The position numbers and the translations under genes were made by a program. Of a DNA stretch of 42,969 nt, positions 12,844 to 21,740 are shown piece after piece. Source of the DNA: a virus. Where the stretch lies: positions 1 to 42,969 of IMG/VR virus record IMGVR_UViG_3300046373_000062, one strand, 5' to 3'. Numbering within the stretch: position 1 is the stretch's first letter; each line of letters opens with the position of its first letter. The notes beneath the pieces were generated by a model. That model was not told where the DNA came from, did not search any database, and saw only the letters and a list, made by a program, of their open reading frames with translations.

Positions 12844-13759
12844 ACTTTTTAAGTTCGTAATTCCAAATGAATGTAAGGAATTTCAAAATGTTGGTGAGAA
12901 TAACGGCCAGTAGGCTTGGTTTTGGCGTAGCGACTGGTGTTTCTGCGGCTGGAGATGGATCAATAGTCGGTTCAGGAATAACAGGTGTCTCTACGGGCGT
13001 CTGAATAGGCTCTTGGTTATCCGTAACAGGGGTAGGAGTAGGCTCTGGTGCAATAACCGGTGCTGGATCGGCTACTTGTGGCGCTGGAGCTGGTGTTGGA
13101 TCAGGTTGGGGAGCCGGTTGGGTGACTGCGGGTTGACTAACGCCAGCATAAGCGTCCCAGCCAGTATTATCGAGGTAAGCAATATCGCAATCCAAGTCGC
13201 CCGCGTATCCATTCAAGTGTCCTTTCGAAGTCCATTGCCACATAAAGTAGAATGGCCAGTGAGTGACATTAGGTGGGTTGCCCGCACCGCTCATGTCGTA
13301 GTTATTGTCAATTTCGTAGTCTGAGTACTTTGCAGCGATTAGGCCATAATCACCGGCTACGGCTGAAGACCAGTCGTAAGCGTTTTCAACGTATTCTGAC
13401 ATATAGATAGCTGGTTTATAGCCAATGCGTGACTCAACTTGGCGTAGGAAAGCGAGTGCAGCGTTCGTATCTGCAACACCACTCCCCTCCCAGTCAAGAA
13501 CGAAGATAGCTTCACGGATATAGCCCGCACAGTTGTCAACGAAGAAGTTAGCCTGGGCTACTGGGTCCACACCAAAATCAAAGAAGTGGTAAATCCAAAT
13601 CTTTTTGCCAGCATTCTTAGCTTGCTGGAACCAGTAATCGCAATCAGCGTTTACATAGTTGGTACCTTCAGTTGCTTTAATACCTACGAAGTCGTAGCTG
13701 ATATTGGTGAGGTCAAGGCCTCTTTGCCAGCCGCTAATGTCTATACCGTTTAATGCCAT
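12842..13759 (-). CDS. GH25 endolysin (N-acetylmuramidase)
   Basis: A 305-residue protein. Residues 1-205 form a GH25 lysozyme barrel: D7 in GIDISGWQ, the catalytic D89-x-E91 in VLDWEG, and the terminal YFMWQW strand. GH25 enzymes cut the MurNAc-GlcNAc bond of peptidoglycan. Residues 210-280 are a Pro/Thr/Gln/Val linker with PTPAP and TPV-type repeats. The last ~25 residues are a hydrophobic helix with a basic end (LLAVILTNILKFLTFIW) in place of a usual wall-binding domain. AAAGGAG precedes the ATG. It lies between the two membrane proteins of the lysis cassette. Confidence 0.9.
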   Translation of the reverse strand: MALNGIDISGWQRGLDLTNISYDFVGIKATEGTNYVNADCDYWFQQAKNAGKKIWIYHFFDFGVDPVAQANFFVDNCAGYIREAIFVLDWEGSGVADTNAALAFLRQVESRIGYKPAIYMSEYVENAYDWSSAVAGDYGLIAAKYSDYEIDNNYDMSGAGNPPNVTHWPFYFMWQWTSKGHLNGYAGDLDCDIAYLDNTGWDAYAGVSQPAVTQPAPQPDPTPAPAPQVADPAPVIAPEPTPTPVTDNQEPIQTPVETPVIPEPTIDPSPAAETPVATPKPSLLAVILTNILKFLTFIWNYELKK

Positions 13760-13760
13760 G

Positions 13761-14078
13761 TTAGTTCTCCTTTTTGTTTATCGCGTTTGTAATCAACTCA
13801 ATGATTTCTTTTTGAGTATTGACAATCTCTTTAATAGCTGTTGCAATATCACCAAGTGGAATGGTCTGGAGTACGTCAACACGACCTTGAAGGGTAGAGA
13901 TTTGCTTCCCCTTCTCGGCGTCGTTATATTCAAGGTCCTTGAGGCGCTTCTCTTGGCTATCTACATAGGCTTTGTAGTTGTCAATGGTCTGCTTTGGTAG
14001 TCGAGAAAAGATGTACATGGTTCCCCCGGCAACTAGCGCAACGAATCCGAAGATAGTGATGATTAAGTTAATATCCAT
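13761..14078 (-). CDS. Membrane-anchored coiled-coil protein of the lysis cassette
   Basis: A 105-residue product. Start taken at the ATG at 14078 (MDINLIITIFGF...), which overlaps the fibre stop as TAATG; a TTG 33 bases upstream is less likely. One N-terminal transmembrane helix (residues 3-25), then a coiled coil to the end. This resembles phage hemolysin-XhlA-like or holin/spanin-type accessory proteins found next to endolysins, acting at the membrane during lysis. Exact role uncertain. Confidence 0.7.
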   Translation of the reverse strand: MDINLIITIFGFVALVAGGTMYIFSRLPKQTIDNYKAYVDSQEKRLKDLEYNDAEKGKQISTLQGRVDVLQTIPLGDIATAIKEIVNTQKEIIELITNAINKKEN

Positions 14079-15769
14079 TAGAGATACGCACACTCTGCTA
14101 TTAAATGACAATAAGAGGTTGTACCAAGAAAAATCATACTACTCGTGTTAACTCCAGCGAGTCTTCCGTAGACGTTATATGTGGTCTGGGACGCTAGTTG
14201 TATAGAGAGCGGGGTCCTTACGTGAAGCTGTCTAATAAAGTACTGCGTAGACACAGAGTCACTATATAAATATGCCCCTAGCGGATTACTATCGTCGCCG
14301 ACAGGTAGGGCGGTAGCTACCTTTAATCGTCCATCAATCTGTATAGCCGCCCCGCTGAGCACTTCTACTGCTCCAGAGTAGCCTACGTTCCTCCATGCTC
14401 CAGTAGGAACGACAAGACGGAGTATTCCAGATTCATACCAGGTGTTCGCCGCACTTATATTCCAACTTGGCCCACTTCCTATAACTGAAACGACGGACCA
14501 CCTACTACTGTCCACTGGAAAGCCGTATGGAGCACGAGCAGTTGAGTAGTAAAAGTTAGCTAGAACTCCTATTGATGGGATACCGCCACCGCTTCCAGCG
14601 AATGCAGTTATCTGACTACTGGTGATATTAGTTGCAATAAGGTACTCAGTTGGGCTAAACGGATTCCCGGCATAAGTAGCGATAGCTCCACCTGATGGAG
14701 TGAGGCTATTAGCATTAACAGTGAGATCATTGAAATTGCCATTCCCTAAACAGTAAAATACAAGGCCTGTTTCAGAGCCGGTAAGTATATTAGACATATT
14801 ATCCCTGATCTGTGCAGCAGTTCTAACGGTAGACCAGACGCGAGCATTCGACACCTTACCGTTAAGCGGATTTGTAGCGCCATTGTAGGCTCCCATTTGT
14901 AAATTACCAGTCTGTGTAATTGCTGTGCTAGTGCCATTCGTATATACGCTCGGGACAGCTACTCCATCTATATACAAGGTCCCAGTACCGGTAGACAGTG
15001 TCATATTACCAGCAACGTGAGTCCATTTGCCGAGTGGAATTGACTGATAGGAGTTTAGCTCATCGTTAGTTAGTCCCGTAGCCTTCCCCCATATACGGAG
15101 TCTTCCGTCGGGTTGCATATCAAAGATAAACCCGCCTGTCGAGCCATCATACTTGCTAATGATCGTACCAGCTGAGTAACTGTCGACATAGACCCAAGCT
15201 TCAATCGTGAAATTATCAGTGAAGCTGAAGCCAGCGGGTGATGCCTTACTTGCATATTGTGAACTTGCGGCAACGAACTGTATACTCTGTGTTGGAGTGC
15301 CAGCAGGTCGATCGAACCTCAGTTTCATACCCGGCGTAACGACACCGGTCAAGTCAGAAGAGGTGGACAGTATATATTCTTTCTGGCCGTTGTGTTGCAC
15401 ATAAGTTGGTGCTTGTCCAAGAGTTGTCCAACCCGTTTTAGTGGTATCATAGAGTGAACCACTCTTAAGCATACGAAGCATGTAGGCAACAGGGGCCATA
15501 ATGATCGTCGTACCTGTTAAGTGACTTGTGGCAGTCGTGCCATCCCAGCCGCGTCCATCTGAAGGTAGCGTAATCGTCGAACTGGTTTTACCGGTATAGA
15601 AGATAATCTCCCGGTTGGTAGTTGAATCTGGGTCAATAACAAGAATACCCTCAACTGGCGTCGGTACGGTATCGAGCGTTAACGTGAGCGAACTGGCAGT
15701 AATATCACTCTGCAAGGTGGCAGAGTAATAGTTCTGGAAATCGAAGTTGTTTGTAGGAGTTGTGGCCAT
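14078..15769 (-). CDS. Tail fibre / receptor-binding protein with LamG-like lectin domain
   Basis: A 563-residue protein. The N-terminal ~120 residues are a virion-attachment region (LTLDTVPTPVEGILVIDPDS...). Residues ~165-345 match a concanavalin-like LamG domain: YASKASPAGFSFTDNFTIEAWVY, GKWTHVAGNM, GTLYIDGV, LNGKVSNARVWSTVRTAAQI. The C-terminal part is beta-rich and ends in a small receptor-type domain. Such fibres bind host surface glycans. Own promoter upstream; the start has AAAAAACAAAC but no clear Shine-Dalgarno. Confidence 0.8.
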   Translation of the reverse strand: MATTPTNNFDFQNYYSATLQSDITASSLTLTLDTVPTPVEGILVIDPDSTTNREIIFYTGKTSSTITLPSDGRGWDGTTATSHLTGTTIIMAPVAYMLRMLKSGSLYDTTKTGWTTLGQAPTYVQHNGQKEYILSTSSDLTGVVTPGMKLRFDRPAGTPTQSIQFVAASSQYASKASPAGFSFTDNFTIEAWVYVDSYSAGTIISKYDGSTGGFIFDMQPDGRLRIWGKATGLTNDELNSYQSIPLGKWTHVAGNMTLSTGTGTLYIDGVAVPSVYTNGTSTAITQTGNLQMGAYNGATNPLNGKVSNARVWSTVRTAAQIRDNMSNILTGSETGLVFYCLGNGNFNDLTVNANSLTPSGGAIATYAGNPFSPTEYLIATNITSSQITAFAGSGGGIPSIGVLANFYYSTARAPYGFPVDSSRWSVVSVIGSGPSWNISAANTWYESGILRLVVPTGAWRNVGYSGAVEVLSGAAIQIDGRLKVATALPVGDDSNPLGAYLYSDSVSTQYFIRQLHVRTPLSIQLASQTTYNVYGRLAGVNTSSMIFLGTTSYCHLIAECAYL

Positions 15770-15826
15770 GTTTGTTTTTTCTTAGCGCCGGAGCGCCTGT
15801 TTCTTTTGAAACTTAGAGTTATCTAT

Positions 15827-15855
15827 ATTTTACACTAATATTGACAAAAAGTAAA
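15827..15855 (-). promoter_or_regulatory. Promoter of the fibre/lysis genes
   Basis: TTTACT, 17 bases, TAAAAT on the - strand, directly after the large ejection protein. The leader holds a GTTTC-aaaa-GAAAC hairpin. Confidence 0.55.
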
Positions 15856-15857
15856 GA

Positions 15858-18800
15858 CTAGTCTGCTACGGAGTTGCGTAGAGTCGTTAACTTAATGGTG
15901 CGGAATGGAGCAGCAGTGACACGGGTTCCACCCTTGGTAGGAGTAACCTGTGGCGCTTTGAACTTGACAGTCGATACAGGATTCAGTCGAGCACCTGCAC
16001 TAAAGTCTGGAGCGGCAGCTGGTTTAGCAACTTGAGGAACGATTGATTGAAGGCGTTGACGAACCACACTTGATCCACTACCACCGTAGCCAAAGCCACC
16101 TCCACCAGATGAACCAACATAGTTAGCTGGAAGACCGAGGCTATATGCATTACGGAAGGTTTTTGAGAACTTCAGTGAGCTTTCAAGACCCGAGCTGTAG
16201 AGCTGATTATCCAGGGCGATAGCATCACTCAGGTCTTGTTTACCGACTTTACCATCACGAATCAACGTCTTGACATCAGCACTACCACCAGAGTTATAGA
16301 GGTCCTGAACATTCTCGTTGTAGTTAAGCTGTGCAGCCTTTGACTGGAATGATCGTGCCTTTTGGCGTAGGTCGATATCAGTGTACTCTGGGTGAGCGTG
16401 GATATCATTCTCGTATTCAGAGTAGAGCTTTGATAGGGCATTTGATGGTTTGAATTCCTGGAGGCCATTTGAGCGTTGGCTATTGACAAGCTGAGCGATA
16501 GCACTTGCATTTTGGTCAGGGGCAGCCTTTAGCCATGCAGCCTGTTCACCCTTCGTCATAGAGTTCCAGTTACGGTAGAAGTCTTGAGCTTGTTGGCTTT
16601 GAGCACCATCAGGAACCGCAGCACCATCGTGAGCGAGTGTAGAAGCTTTCTTTTGCAGGTCAAGGATTTGGTTGTATTTATCCTGAGTAATCTTACCGTC
16701 AAGTTGGTAATCACGAAGTTGGGTTGCGTTTAATTTGAATAGTGCTTGGTCCTGGGTTGATAGAGTACGTTCGAATTGAGCACGGACTGCACCCGGGCGG
16801 GCATTATCAATAATAGCTTGACGAGTCAGATCATCGGCACCAGGAGGGATGTTTACCGTCATTGGTTGACCGTTTTTGTCAAGAATTACCTTACCGTTAT
16901 AGTCAGTAACCATATTAGGCTGAACTGGGCCAGTATAGGTTTGGTCAGCAGCGTTTGGCATGGCGCTAGGATCACCCTTATACTTAGTTGGAATCTGGCC
17001 ATAGTTCTGAGCCGAGACACCGAACATGTCTGGTAGGTTCATTAGGAAGCCTTTAGCGAGGTCGCCTGGGTTTGTAGGGCTACCAATGTCATTAGCTGTA
17101 TCGACGACACCACTGATTGAGAGTGGTACAAGTGTATTTGCGATATCACCAGCAACATTGACCGGTTTGCCACCACGGTCCTGGCCAGAGATGATGTGGC
17201 CGAGGGTCGCAAGCATTGGGTTTTCCTTATTCTGGAACATATCAAAGAGGATACTTAGGCGGTTAGGCGTAAGTGGTCCCTTAGCTGGCGCTTCTGCGTT
17301 ATTCATGTTAGCAAGGTCCTGGAGACCATAGCCGAACTTCGTTACTTTACCAGTTTCAGAGTTCATCTTCTCACCACTGATTTCGCGGGCAAGCAGTACA
17401 AGGTTTTGCTGAAGACCACCGAGGACGTCGTAGCGCTCGTTACCCATCTTGATCTTCATGAAGTCGGAACTTCGTGGGTCCCAGTCAACTGTAACACCAG
17501 GAGCGAGGCTTGCAAGACCGAGAACAGTACCAGCAGTGGCAGCAAACGATGCAGCATTCTGAAGGGCATATTTACGTGCTACTGGATCGAGTTTTGCGTA
17601 GTATACAGGGTTAAGCATGTCTAGGCGTGATTTCCACAGCTTAGGAGAGAAGAGAGCAGCTTGGAGTGTTGTACCGTGCTGTTCGAAGAATTTACCTAGG
17701 TCGCCGCGACCAGTGAAGGTATTGATATATTTAGCAACACTAGCTTGTTCTTCAGGGGTAAGGTCACGGCCGAGGGCTTGCGCTTCATCACTATTGATAC
17801 GATCAAATACGTTAGCACGAAGGTCAGTCAGGAATCCGGTATAGGCACGTTCTGAGCCACCAATACCAGGTACTTTGTTCATTAAGTGAGAAACAAATTG
17901 CTCCTCGGTACCGTCAAGCGCTTCTGTACCTGTTACGGCCAGTTTAGCATCAAGCATGTTCTGGTAGTTTGGACGAGCGGCGATAGCCGCCATACCCTCT
18001 TCGAAGTTCTTTTCTTTTGCGAAGTACTTGAATTGCTGGGTCATAGCTTGTCCCCATTCCTTAGGGAAGCGAGTGGCCATAGAGCCACCCTGACGGAGTG
18101 AACCAGAAAGGTCGAGCGTTGCCATAATACCCTTAGGAATACCAGCAATCTGGCCAGCCATATTCGCAAATCGTTCACCCTTGCCTGTAGTGTTAACCAC
18201 AGCTTCTTTAGCAGCATCAGCAACGTCATTACCAAGGTAAGTGCGAAGTAGGTTAATTTGGCCTGGAGTTGGCGCACCAACGCGGCCCTTGAGACCTTGA
18301 CCTGATACGGCTTGGTGGATAGCGTCTTCGACGTTCGTAAGAGTAGCAGGATTACGTGCGAGACGTGCGTCAGCTTGGACCTCACGAGACAGCTGGTCAA
18401 TAATGCTAGCGTGGTCGCCTTCAATACCAGGGTAGCCACCTGTGTGGTTATAAGCACCGCCCATCGCCTTTAGGCGAGCCTGGGTTGCAGCAGTGCCAGC
18501 AAGTCCATCGGTAGCATTGGTAGCCTTAGCGAAGCGTTGAGCACGTAGTGCAGTCAGGTTTTGTGCATCAGCCTTTGATTGGTGTTCCATTGATTGAAGA
18601 CCATCAATAAGTGCTTGACGGGCATCGCTAACAGGAGCCTGGGTGTCAGTGTTAACACCAGCTTCTTTCATAGTGTCAATATGCTCTTGTAGAAGTGGCA
18701 TGTCAGTGGCAGGAGCTTCACCCTTTGCCTCAGCAGCGACAGCTTCATGTGGCAGTTCAGCACCAGCAGCTTTCATTGCAGCTAAGTCTTCAGCAGGAAT

Positions 18801-20609
18801 GGCAGTTCCGTCAGTGGCAGTCGTATCTTTAGGAGCTGAAGTATATTTAGCAGTGACGTCTTCAGCTGGGAAATCGTTAATACCATTTTGGCGAGCAGCT
18901 TCAAGGCGGTGACGGCCATCTTCGATAACTGTCTTACCATCTTCGGTAGTACGATACTGAATTGGACGAGCGGAACCATTATCAATCTCGCCAGCAGCGC
19001 GTTCGAGGCCACCTGGCTTAATACCTACTGGAGCGTTCTCAAGTGAGTTCTGAGCGAGTTTACTGAGCTCTGGGATGGTTATCTGTGGGTTTCCACCGGC
19101 AGCTTGAATAGCCGCCTGATCTTCAGGAGGTAACTCGGTTGCACTAGCCTCAGCCGGTACATTAGTTTGTACTTGAGACCCGCCGCCAGCTTTAGCGTAG
19201 AACTCTTCTGGAGTCATCCCATTGAGGGCAGATTTTGCAGCAGCCGCATCATCACCACTCAGGTGTTGTACGTAGGTAGAGAAATCTTCTGGAGTAGAGA
19301 AATGGCCAACCTGTGATTCAAGAGCGAGGACAGGATCAGGGGCACCGTCTGGGTGATAGCCACCAGGAAGTTGCGCCTGCGTAGGATGCATTGGATCAAG
19401 CATCGGCAGGGTGCTTTGTTGTCCACTACTATCTTTGGCACTTTGAGCGATAATATCACGAGCAACATCTTTCGAACCACCAACGCCAAGTTCCTTAAGA
19501 GTATTGGCAATAGCGTCTTTATTGGTTTCAGCCGCGAGATAAGTAGCGATTTCAGGAGAGGTACCAAGGACTTGTTGAATAACAGATGGATTACTCGTAT
19601 CAGCGATAGCCTGAGCTGTAGCATCTTTACCGCTTGTAAATAGGCTTGTGATACCGTGAATAGCTTTACCGGCGAGATTACCGATAGCTCCACCGATAGC
19701 GCCACCTGCACCACCACTAATGACATCTTGTGCAGTCGTGTTTGTACCATTAGCCAGCCCAGAAAGACCGCCCAGACCTGCATTGACAGCTGTATCGGCC
19801 GCTAGACCACCGACAGTACCGGCAAACCCACCAGCCGCTTCAGCGCCAGGCAGAACGTAGCTCGCACCTTCGGCAGCAGCACCGAGTGAACGAAGAGCCC
19901 TGTCGCCAGCACCCTTATCCTGCATACCACCAGTGAAGGTAGAAAGACGATTCTGGTTATCGTTAGTCTGTTTGACATATTGATCCTGAGAGATAACACC
20001 GGAGTGATAGAGAGCGTCATTAATATCTTGGCTGATTGGGGTGCCATTCATAAGAGCGCCCGCAGAGTCAGCGAGGTTTTGTCCAAAGTTGAGTGTATGG
20101 TCAACGACTTGATGACCGAGGTCGCCTAGGAATCCAAGGTAGCCATTGAGTGACGTATCAGTGTTTTTGACACCAGCGTTATTAATAGCATGGAGAGCAG
20201 CAGCAGCTTCAATCTGTTTATTCTTGATATTCTGGTCACCCATGTTCAGGTTCATAGAAGCATCGCTTGATAGCTGATTAACAAGGTCTCGCTGGCCATT
20301 TGAATCAGCGTTGTTATAGTCATCAAGATACTGTTGCATCGTCTTACCAGTTGATGGCAATTTAATGGTATAGAGGTCTTGACCATTAGACTGGTTATTA
20401 CCCATGTTACCAGAATTTGAATTAGAACCCGGGTCGTTGTTTACAGAGACGGCAGGCTGATCGGGGTTTGTGTTTAACCACGAAGCACTCAGCGTCGGTT
20501 GCTGAGGAGCATTGCCGACACTAAGGTTGAGAGATTGTGATGGTGCAGCCGCAACCCTAAGTGATGGGCTGGAGATTTGCGCCATTTGGAGCCGTTGCTG
20601 TTGATCCAT
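15858..20609 (-). CDS. Giant internal virion / ejection protein with ParB-Srx-like domain
   Basis: A 1583-residue protein, the largest here. Order: disordered Asn/Gln/Ser N-terminus; glycine-zipper stretch near residues 295-320 (GGAGGAIGGAIG) typical of membrane-inserting ejection proteins; a ParB/sulfiredoxin-like domain around 525-595 with the DGRHRLEAAR signature; Ala/Glu-rich linkers; a long helical region at ~830-1200 resembling phage large polyvalent protein domains; and a Gly-rich C-terminal stretch near 1500. By size and position after the nozzle it should be packaged in the capsid and injected with the DNA. AGGAGG precedes the ATG. Confidence 0.8.
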   Translation of the reverse strand: MDQQQRLQMAQISSPSLRVAAAPSQSLNLSVGNAPQQPTLSASWLNTNPDQPAVSVNNDPGSNSNSGNMGNNQSNGQDLYTIKLPSTGKTMQQYLDDYNNADSNGQRDLVNQLSSDASMNLNMGDQNIKNKQIEAAAALHAINNAGVKNTDTSLNGYLGFLGDLGHQVVDHTLNFGQNLADSAGALMNGTPISQDINDALYHSGVISQDQYVKQTNDNQNRLSTFTGGMQDKGAGDRALRSLGAAAEGASYVLPGAEAAGGFAGTVGGLAADTAVNAGLGGLSGLANGTNTTAQDVISGGAGGAIGGAIGNLAGKAIHGITSLFTSGKDATAQAIADTSNPSVIQQVLGTSPEIATYLAAETNKDAIANTLKELGVGGSKDVARDIIAQSAKDSSGQQSTLPMLDPMHPTQAQLPGGYHPDGAPDPVLALESQVGHFSTPEDFSTYVQHLSGDDAAAAKSALNGMTPEEFYAKAGGGSQVQTNVPAEASATELPPEDQAAIQAAGGNPQITIPELSKLAQNSLENAPVGIKPGGLERAAGEIDNGSARPIQYRTTEDGKTVIEDGRHRLEAARQNGINDFPAEDVTAKYTSAPKDTTATDGTAIPAEDLAAMKAAGAELPHEAVAAEAKGEAPATDMPLLQEHIDTMKEAGVNTDTQAPVSDARQALIDGLQSMEHQSKADAQNLTALRAQRFAKATNATDGLAGTAATQARLKAMGGAYNHTGGYPGIEGDHASIIDQLSREVQADARLARNPATLTNVEDAIHQAVSGQGLKGRVGAPTPGQINLLRTYLGNDVADAAKEAVVNTTGKGERFANMAGQIAGIPKGIMATLDLSGSLRQGGSMATRFPKEWGQAMTQQFKYFAKEKNFEEGMAAIAARPNYQNMLDAKLAVTGTEALDGTEEQFVSHLMNKVPGIGGSERAYTGFLTDLRANVFDRINSDEAQALGRDLTPEEQASVAKYINTFTGRGDLGKFFEQHGTTLQAALFSPKLWKSRLDMLNPVYYAKLDPVARKYALQNAASFAATAGTVLGLASLAPGVTVDWDPRSSDFMKIKMGNERYDVLGGLQQNLVLLAREISGEKMNSETGKVTKFGYGLQDLANMNNAEAPAKGPLTPNRLSILFDMFQNKENPMLATLGHIISGQDRGGKPVNVAGDIANTLVPLSISGVVDTANDIGSPTNPGDLAKGFLMNLPDMFGVSAQNYGQIPTKYKGDPSAMPNAADQTYTGPVQPNMVTDYNGKVILDKNGQPMTVNIPPGADDLTRQAIIDNARPGAVRAQFERTLSTQDQALFKLNATQLRDYQLDGKITQDKYNQILDLQKKASTLAHDGAAVPDGAQSQQAQDFYRNWNSMTKGEQAAWLKAAPDQNASAIAQLVNSQRSNGLQEFKPSNALSKLYSEYENDIHAHPEYTDIDLRQKARSFQSKAAQLNYNENVQDLYNSGGSADVKTLIRDGKVGKQDLSDAIALDNQLYSSGLESSLKFSKTFRNAYSLGLPANYVGSSGGGGFGYGGSGSSVVRQRLQSIVPQVAKPAAAPDFSAGARLNPVSTVKFKAPQVTPTKGGTRVTAAPFRTIKLTTLRNSVAD

Positions 20610-20620
20610 TTAGCCTCCTA

Positions 20621-21661
20621 TTAGGCAGGTTGGTTTTGGTTCTGGTTTTGTGGAACTGTGGCAGCGCCAGCAGCTAAGTCAGTGTGGAAGCCTTGGAGAA
20701 GTTTGGCTTGTTCATCTGGAGTAAGTTGAGCACTAGCGATAAGCTTTGTACCGATAGCGGCTTTCGTACCAGAGTCAGCAGTACCACCTAGGATAGACGA
20801 AAGGGTAGTCTTAAGCTGTTGAGCACGAGTGCTACTTGGTGCGATTTGCTCGAGGGCAGACATGTTTTGCGTCTGAGTATTGTTATCAGCGCCTTGGCCC
20901 TTAAGCTGTGCGATTTGGTTATCAATCGAGTTACGAAGCGTAATAAGGTTAGTAGGCTCAGTTTCGTTTTGGATACGCTCTGCGATAGTGTCCATAGCGC
21001 TTTTACCAGCATCGTATTGAGAGTGTTGCTGTTGATCCCATGCACCAACCTTCGCAAGGTTATCACGAAGTTCTTGGCCAAGAGAGTCAATCTGTTGGTT
21101 GCCAGCGGCAGTAATAGAGTCCTGGGCGTTGCCACGGTATGAGCTATCGAAGCTACCGTTACCTGCAAATGCAGCACCAGTCTGGTCGTTTTGGAGACCG
21201 ACCTGGCGGGTTAGATCAGTTGATTCGTTCTTAAAGCGGTCATTAAGGTTGCCGGTTTGCTGAGCAGCTGAGGCGTCTGCGGTACCGTATCGGCCGTTAT
21301 ATATGTCTTTTACTTGCTGGATCTGGCCCATGATATCACCACGGATTTGTGCGGCTTGTGCAGCCTTAGCAGCGGCGGCCGCAGCAGCAGCTTGTGCAGC
21401 TGGGTCAGCTTGTGCAACACCAGTACTTGCTGTACCTGCGTTTGCATTCGTAACAGGTGCGTTAGTAGCTGGGTCCATGTAGTTCATTGGATTGCCTGTT
21501 GGCTGAAGATTAAGACCTTGCGAACCCTGGATAGGGGTCGTACTAACTTGCATAGGTGAACCACCGCCTTGGAGCGATATACCGGTACCGCCACCTTGGA
21601 GGAAGCTTCCGTTCGCTACGCCGTTAGTCGGGATGTAGCCACCTTGAATAGGAATTCCCAT
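20621..21661 (-). CDS. Internal virion protein (ejection protein partner)
   Basis: A 346-residue protein. The first ~75 residues are Gly/Gln repeats (IPIQGG, SLQGGG, PIQGSQG), then an Ala-only helix (~88-105), then helical Gln/Asn/Asp-rich repeats. Low complexity, few aromatic residues, and its place just before the giant ejection protein indicate an internal core or ejection component. It follows its own promoter; AAAGGAAAATAAACAA precedes the ATG. Confidence 0.65.
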   Translation of the reverse strand: MGIPIQGGYIPTNGVANGSFLQGGGTGISLQGGGSPMQVSTTPIQGSQGLNLQPTGNPMNYMDPATNAPVTNANAGTASTGVAQADPAAQAAAAAAAAKAAQAAQIRGDIMGQIQQVKDIYNGRYGTADASAAQQTGNLNDRFKNESTDLTRQVGLQNDQTGAAFAGNGSFDSSYRGNAQDSITAAGNQQIDSLGQELRDNLAKVGAWDQQQHSQYDAGKSAMDTIAERIQNETEPTNLITLRNSIDNQIAQLKGQGADNNTQTQNMSALEQIAPSSTRAQQLKTTLSSILGGTADSGTKAAIGTKLIASAQLTPDEQAKLLQGFHTDLAAGAATVPQNQNQNQPA

Positions 21662-21711
21662 TTGTTTATTTTCCTTTAGTTATCTTTATTTTAGCGTTCG
21701 CATTTGTTCAT

Positions 21712-21740
21712 ATTATATCACAGATTTGACTAAATGTAAA
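21712..21740 (-). promoter_or_regulatory. Strong promoter of the ejection-protein genes
   Basis: TTTACA, 17 bases, TGA then TATAAT (consensus extended -10) on the - strand. The -35 overlaps the last codons of the nozzle gene. Confidence 0.85.

Noticed and set aside
18041-19783. Several 70-174 codon - strand frames inside the ejection protein
   Set aside because: Same-strand shifted frames with Leu/Ser/Arg-rich shadow composition and no ribosome sites.
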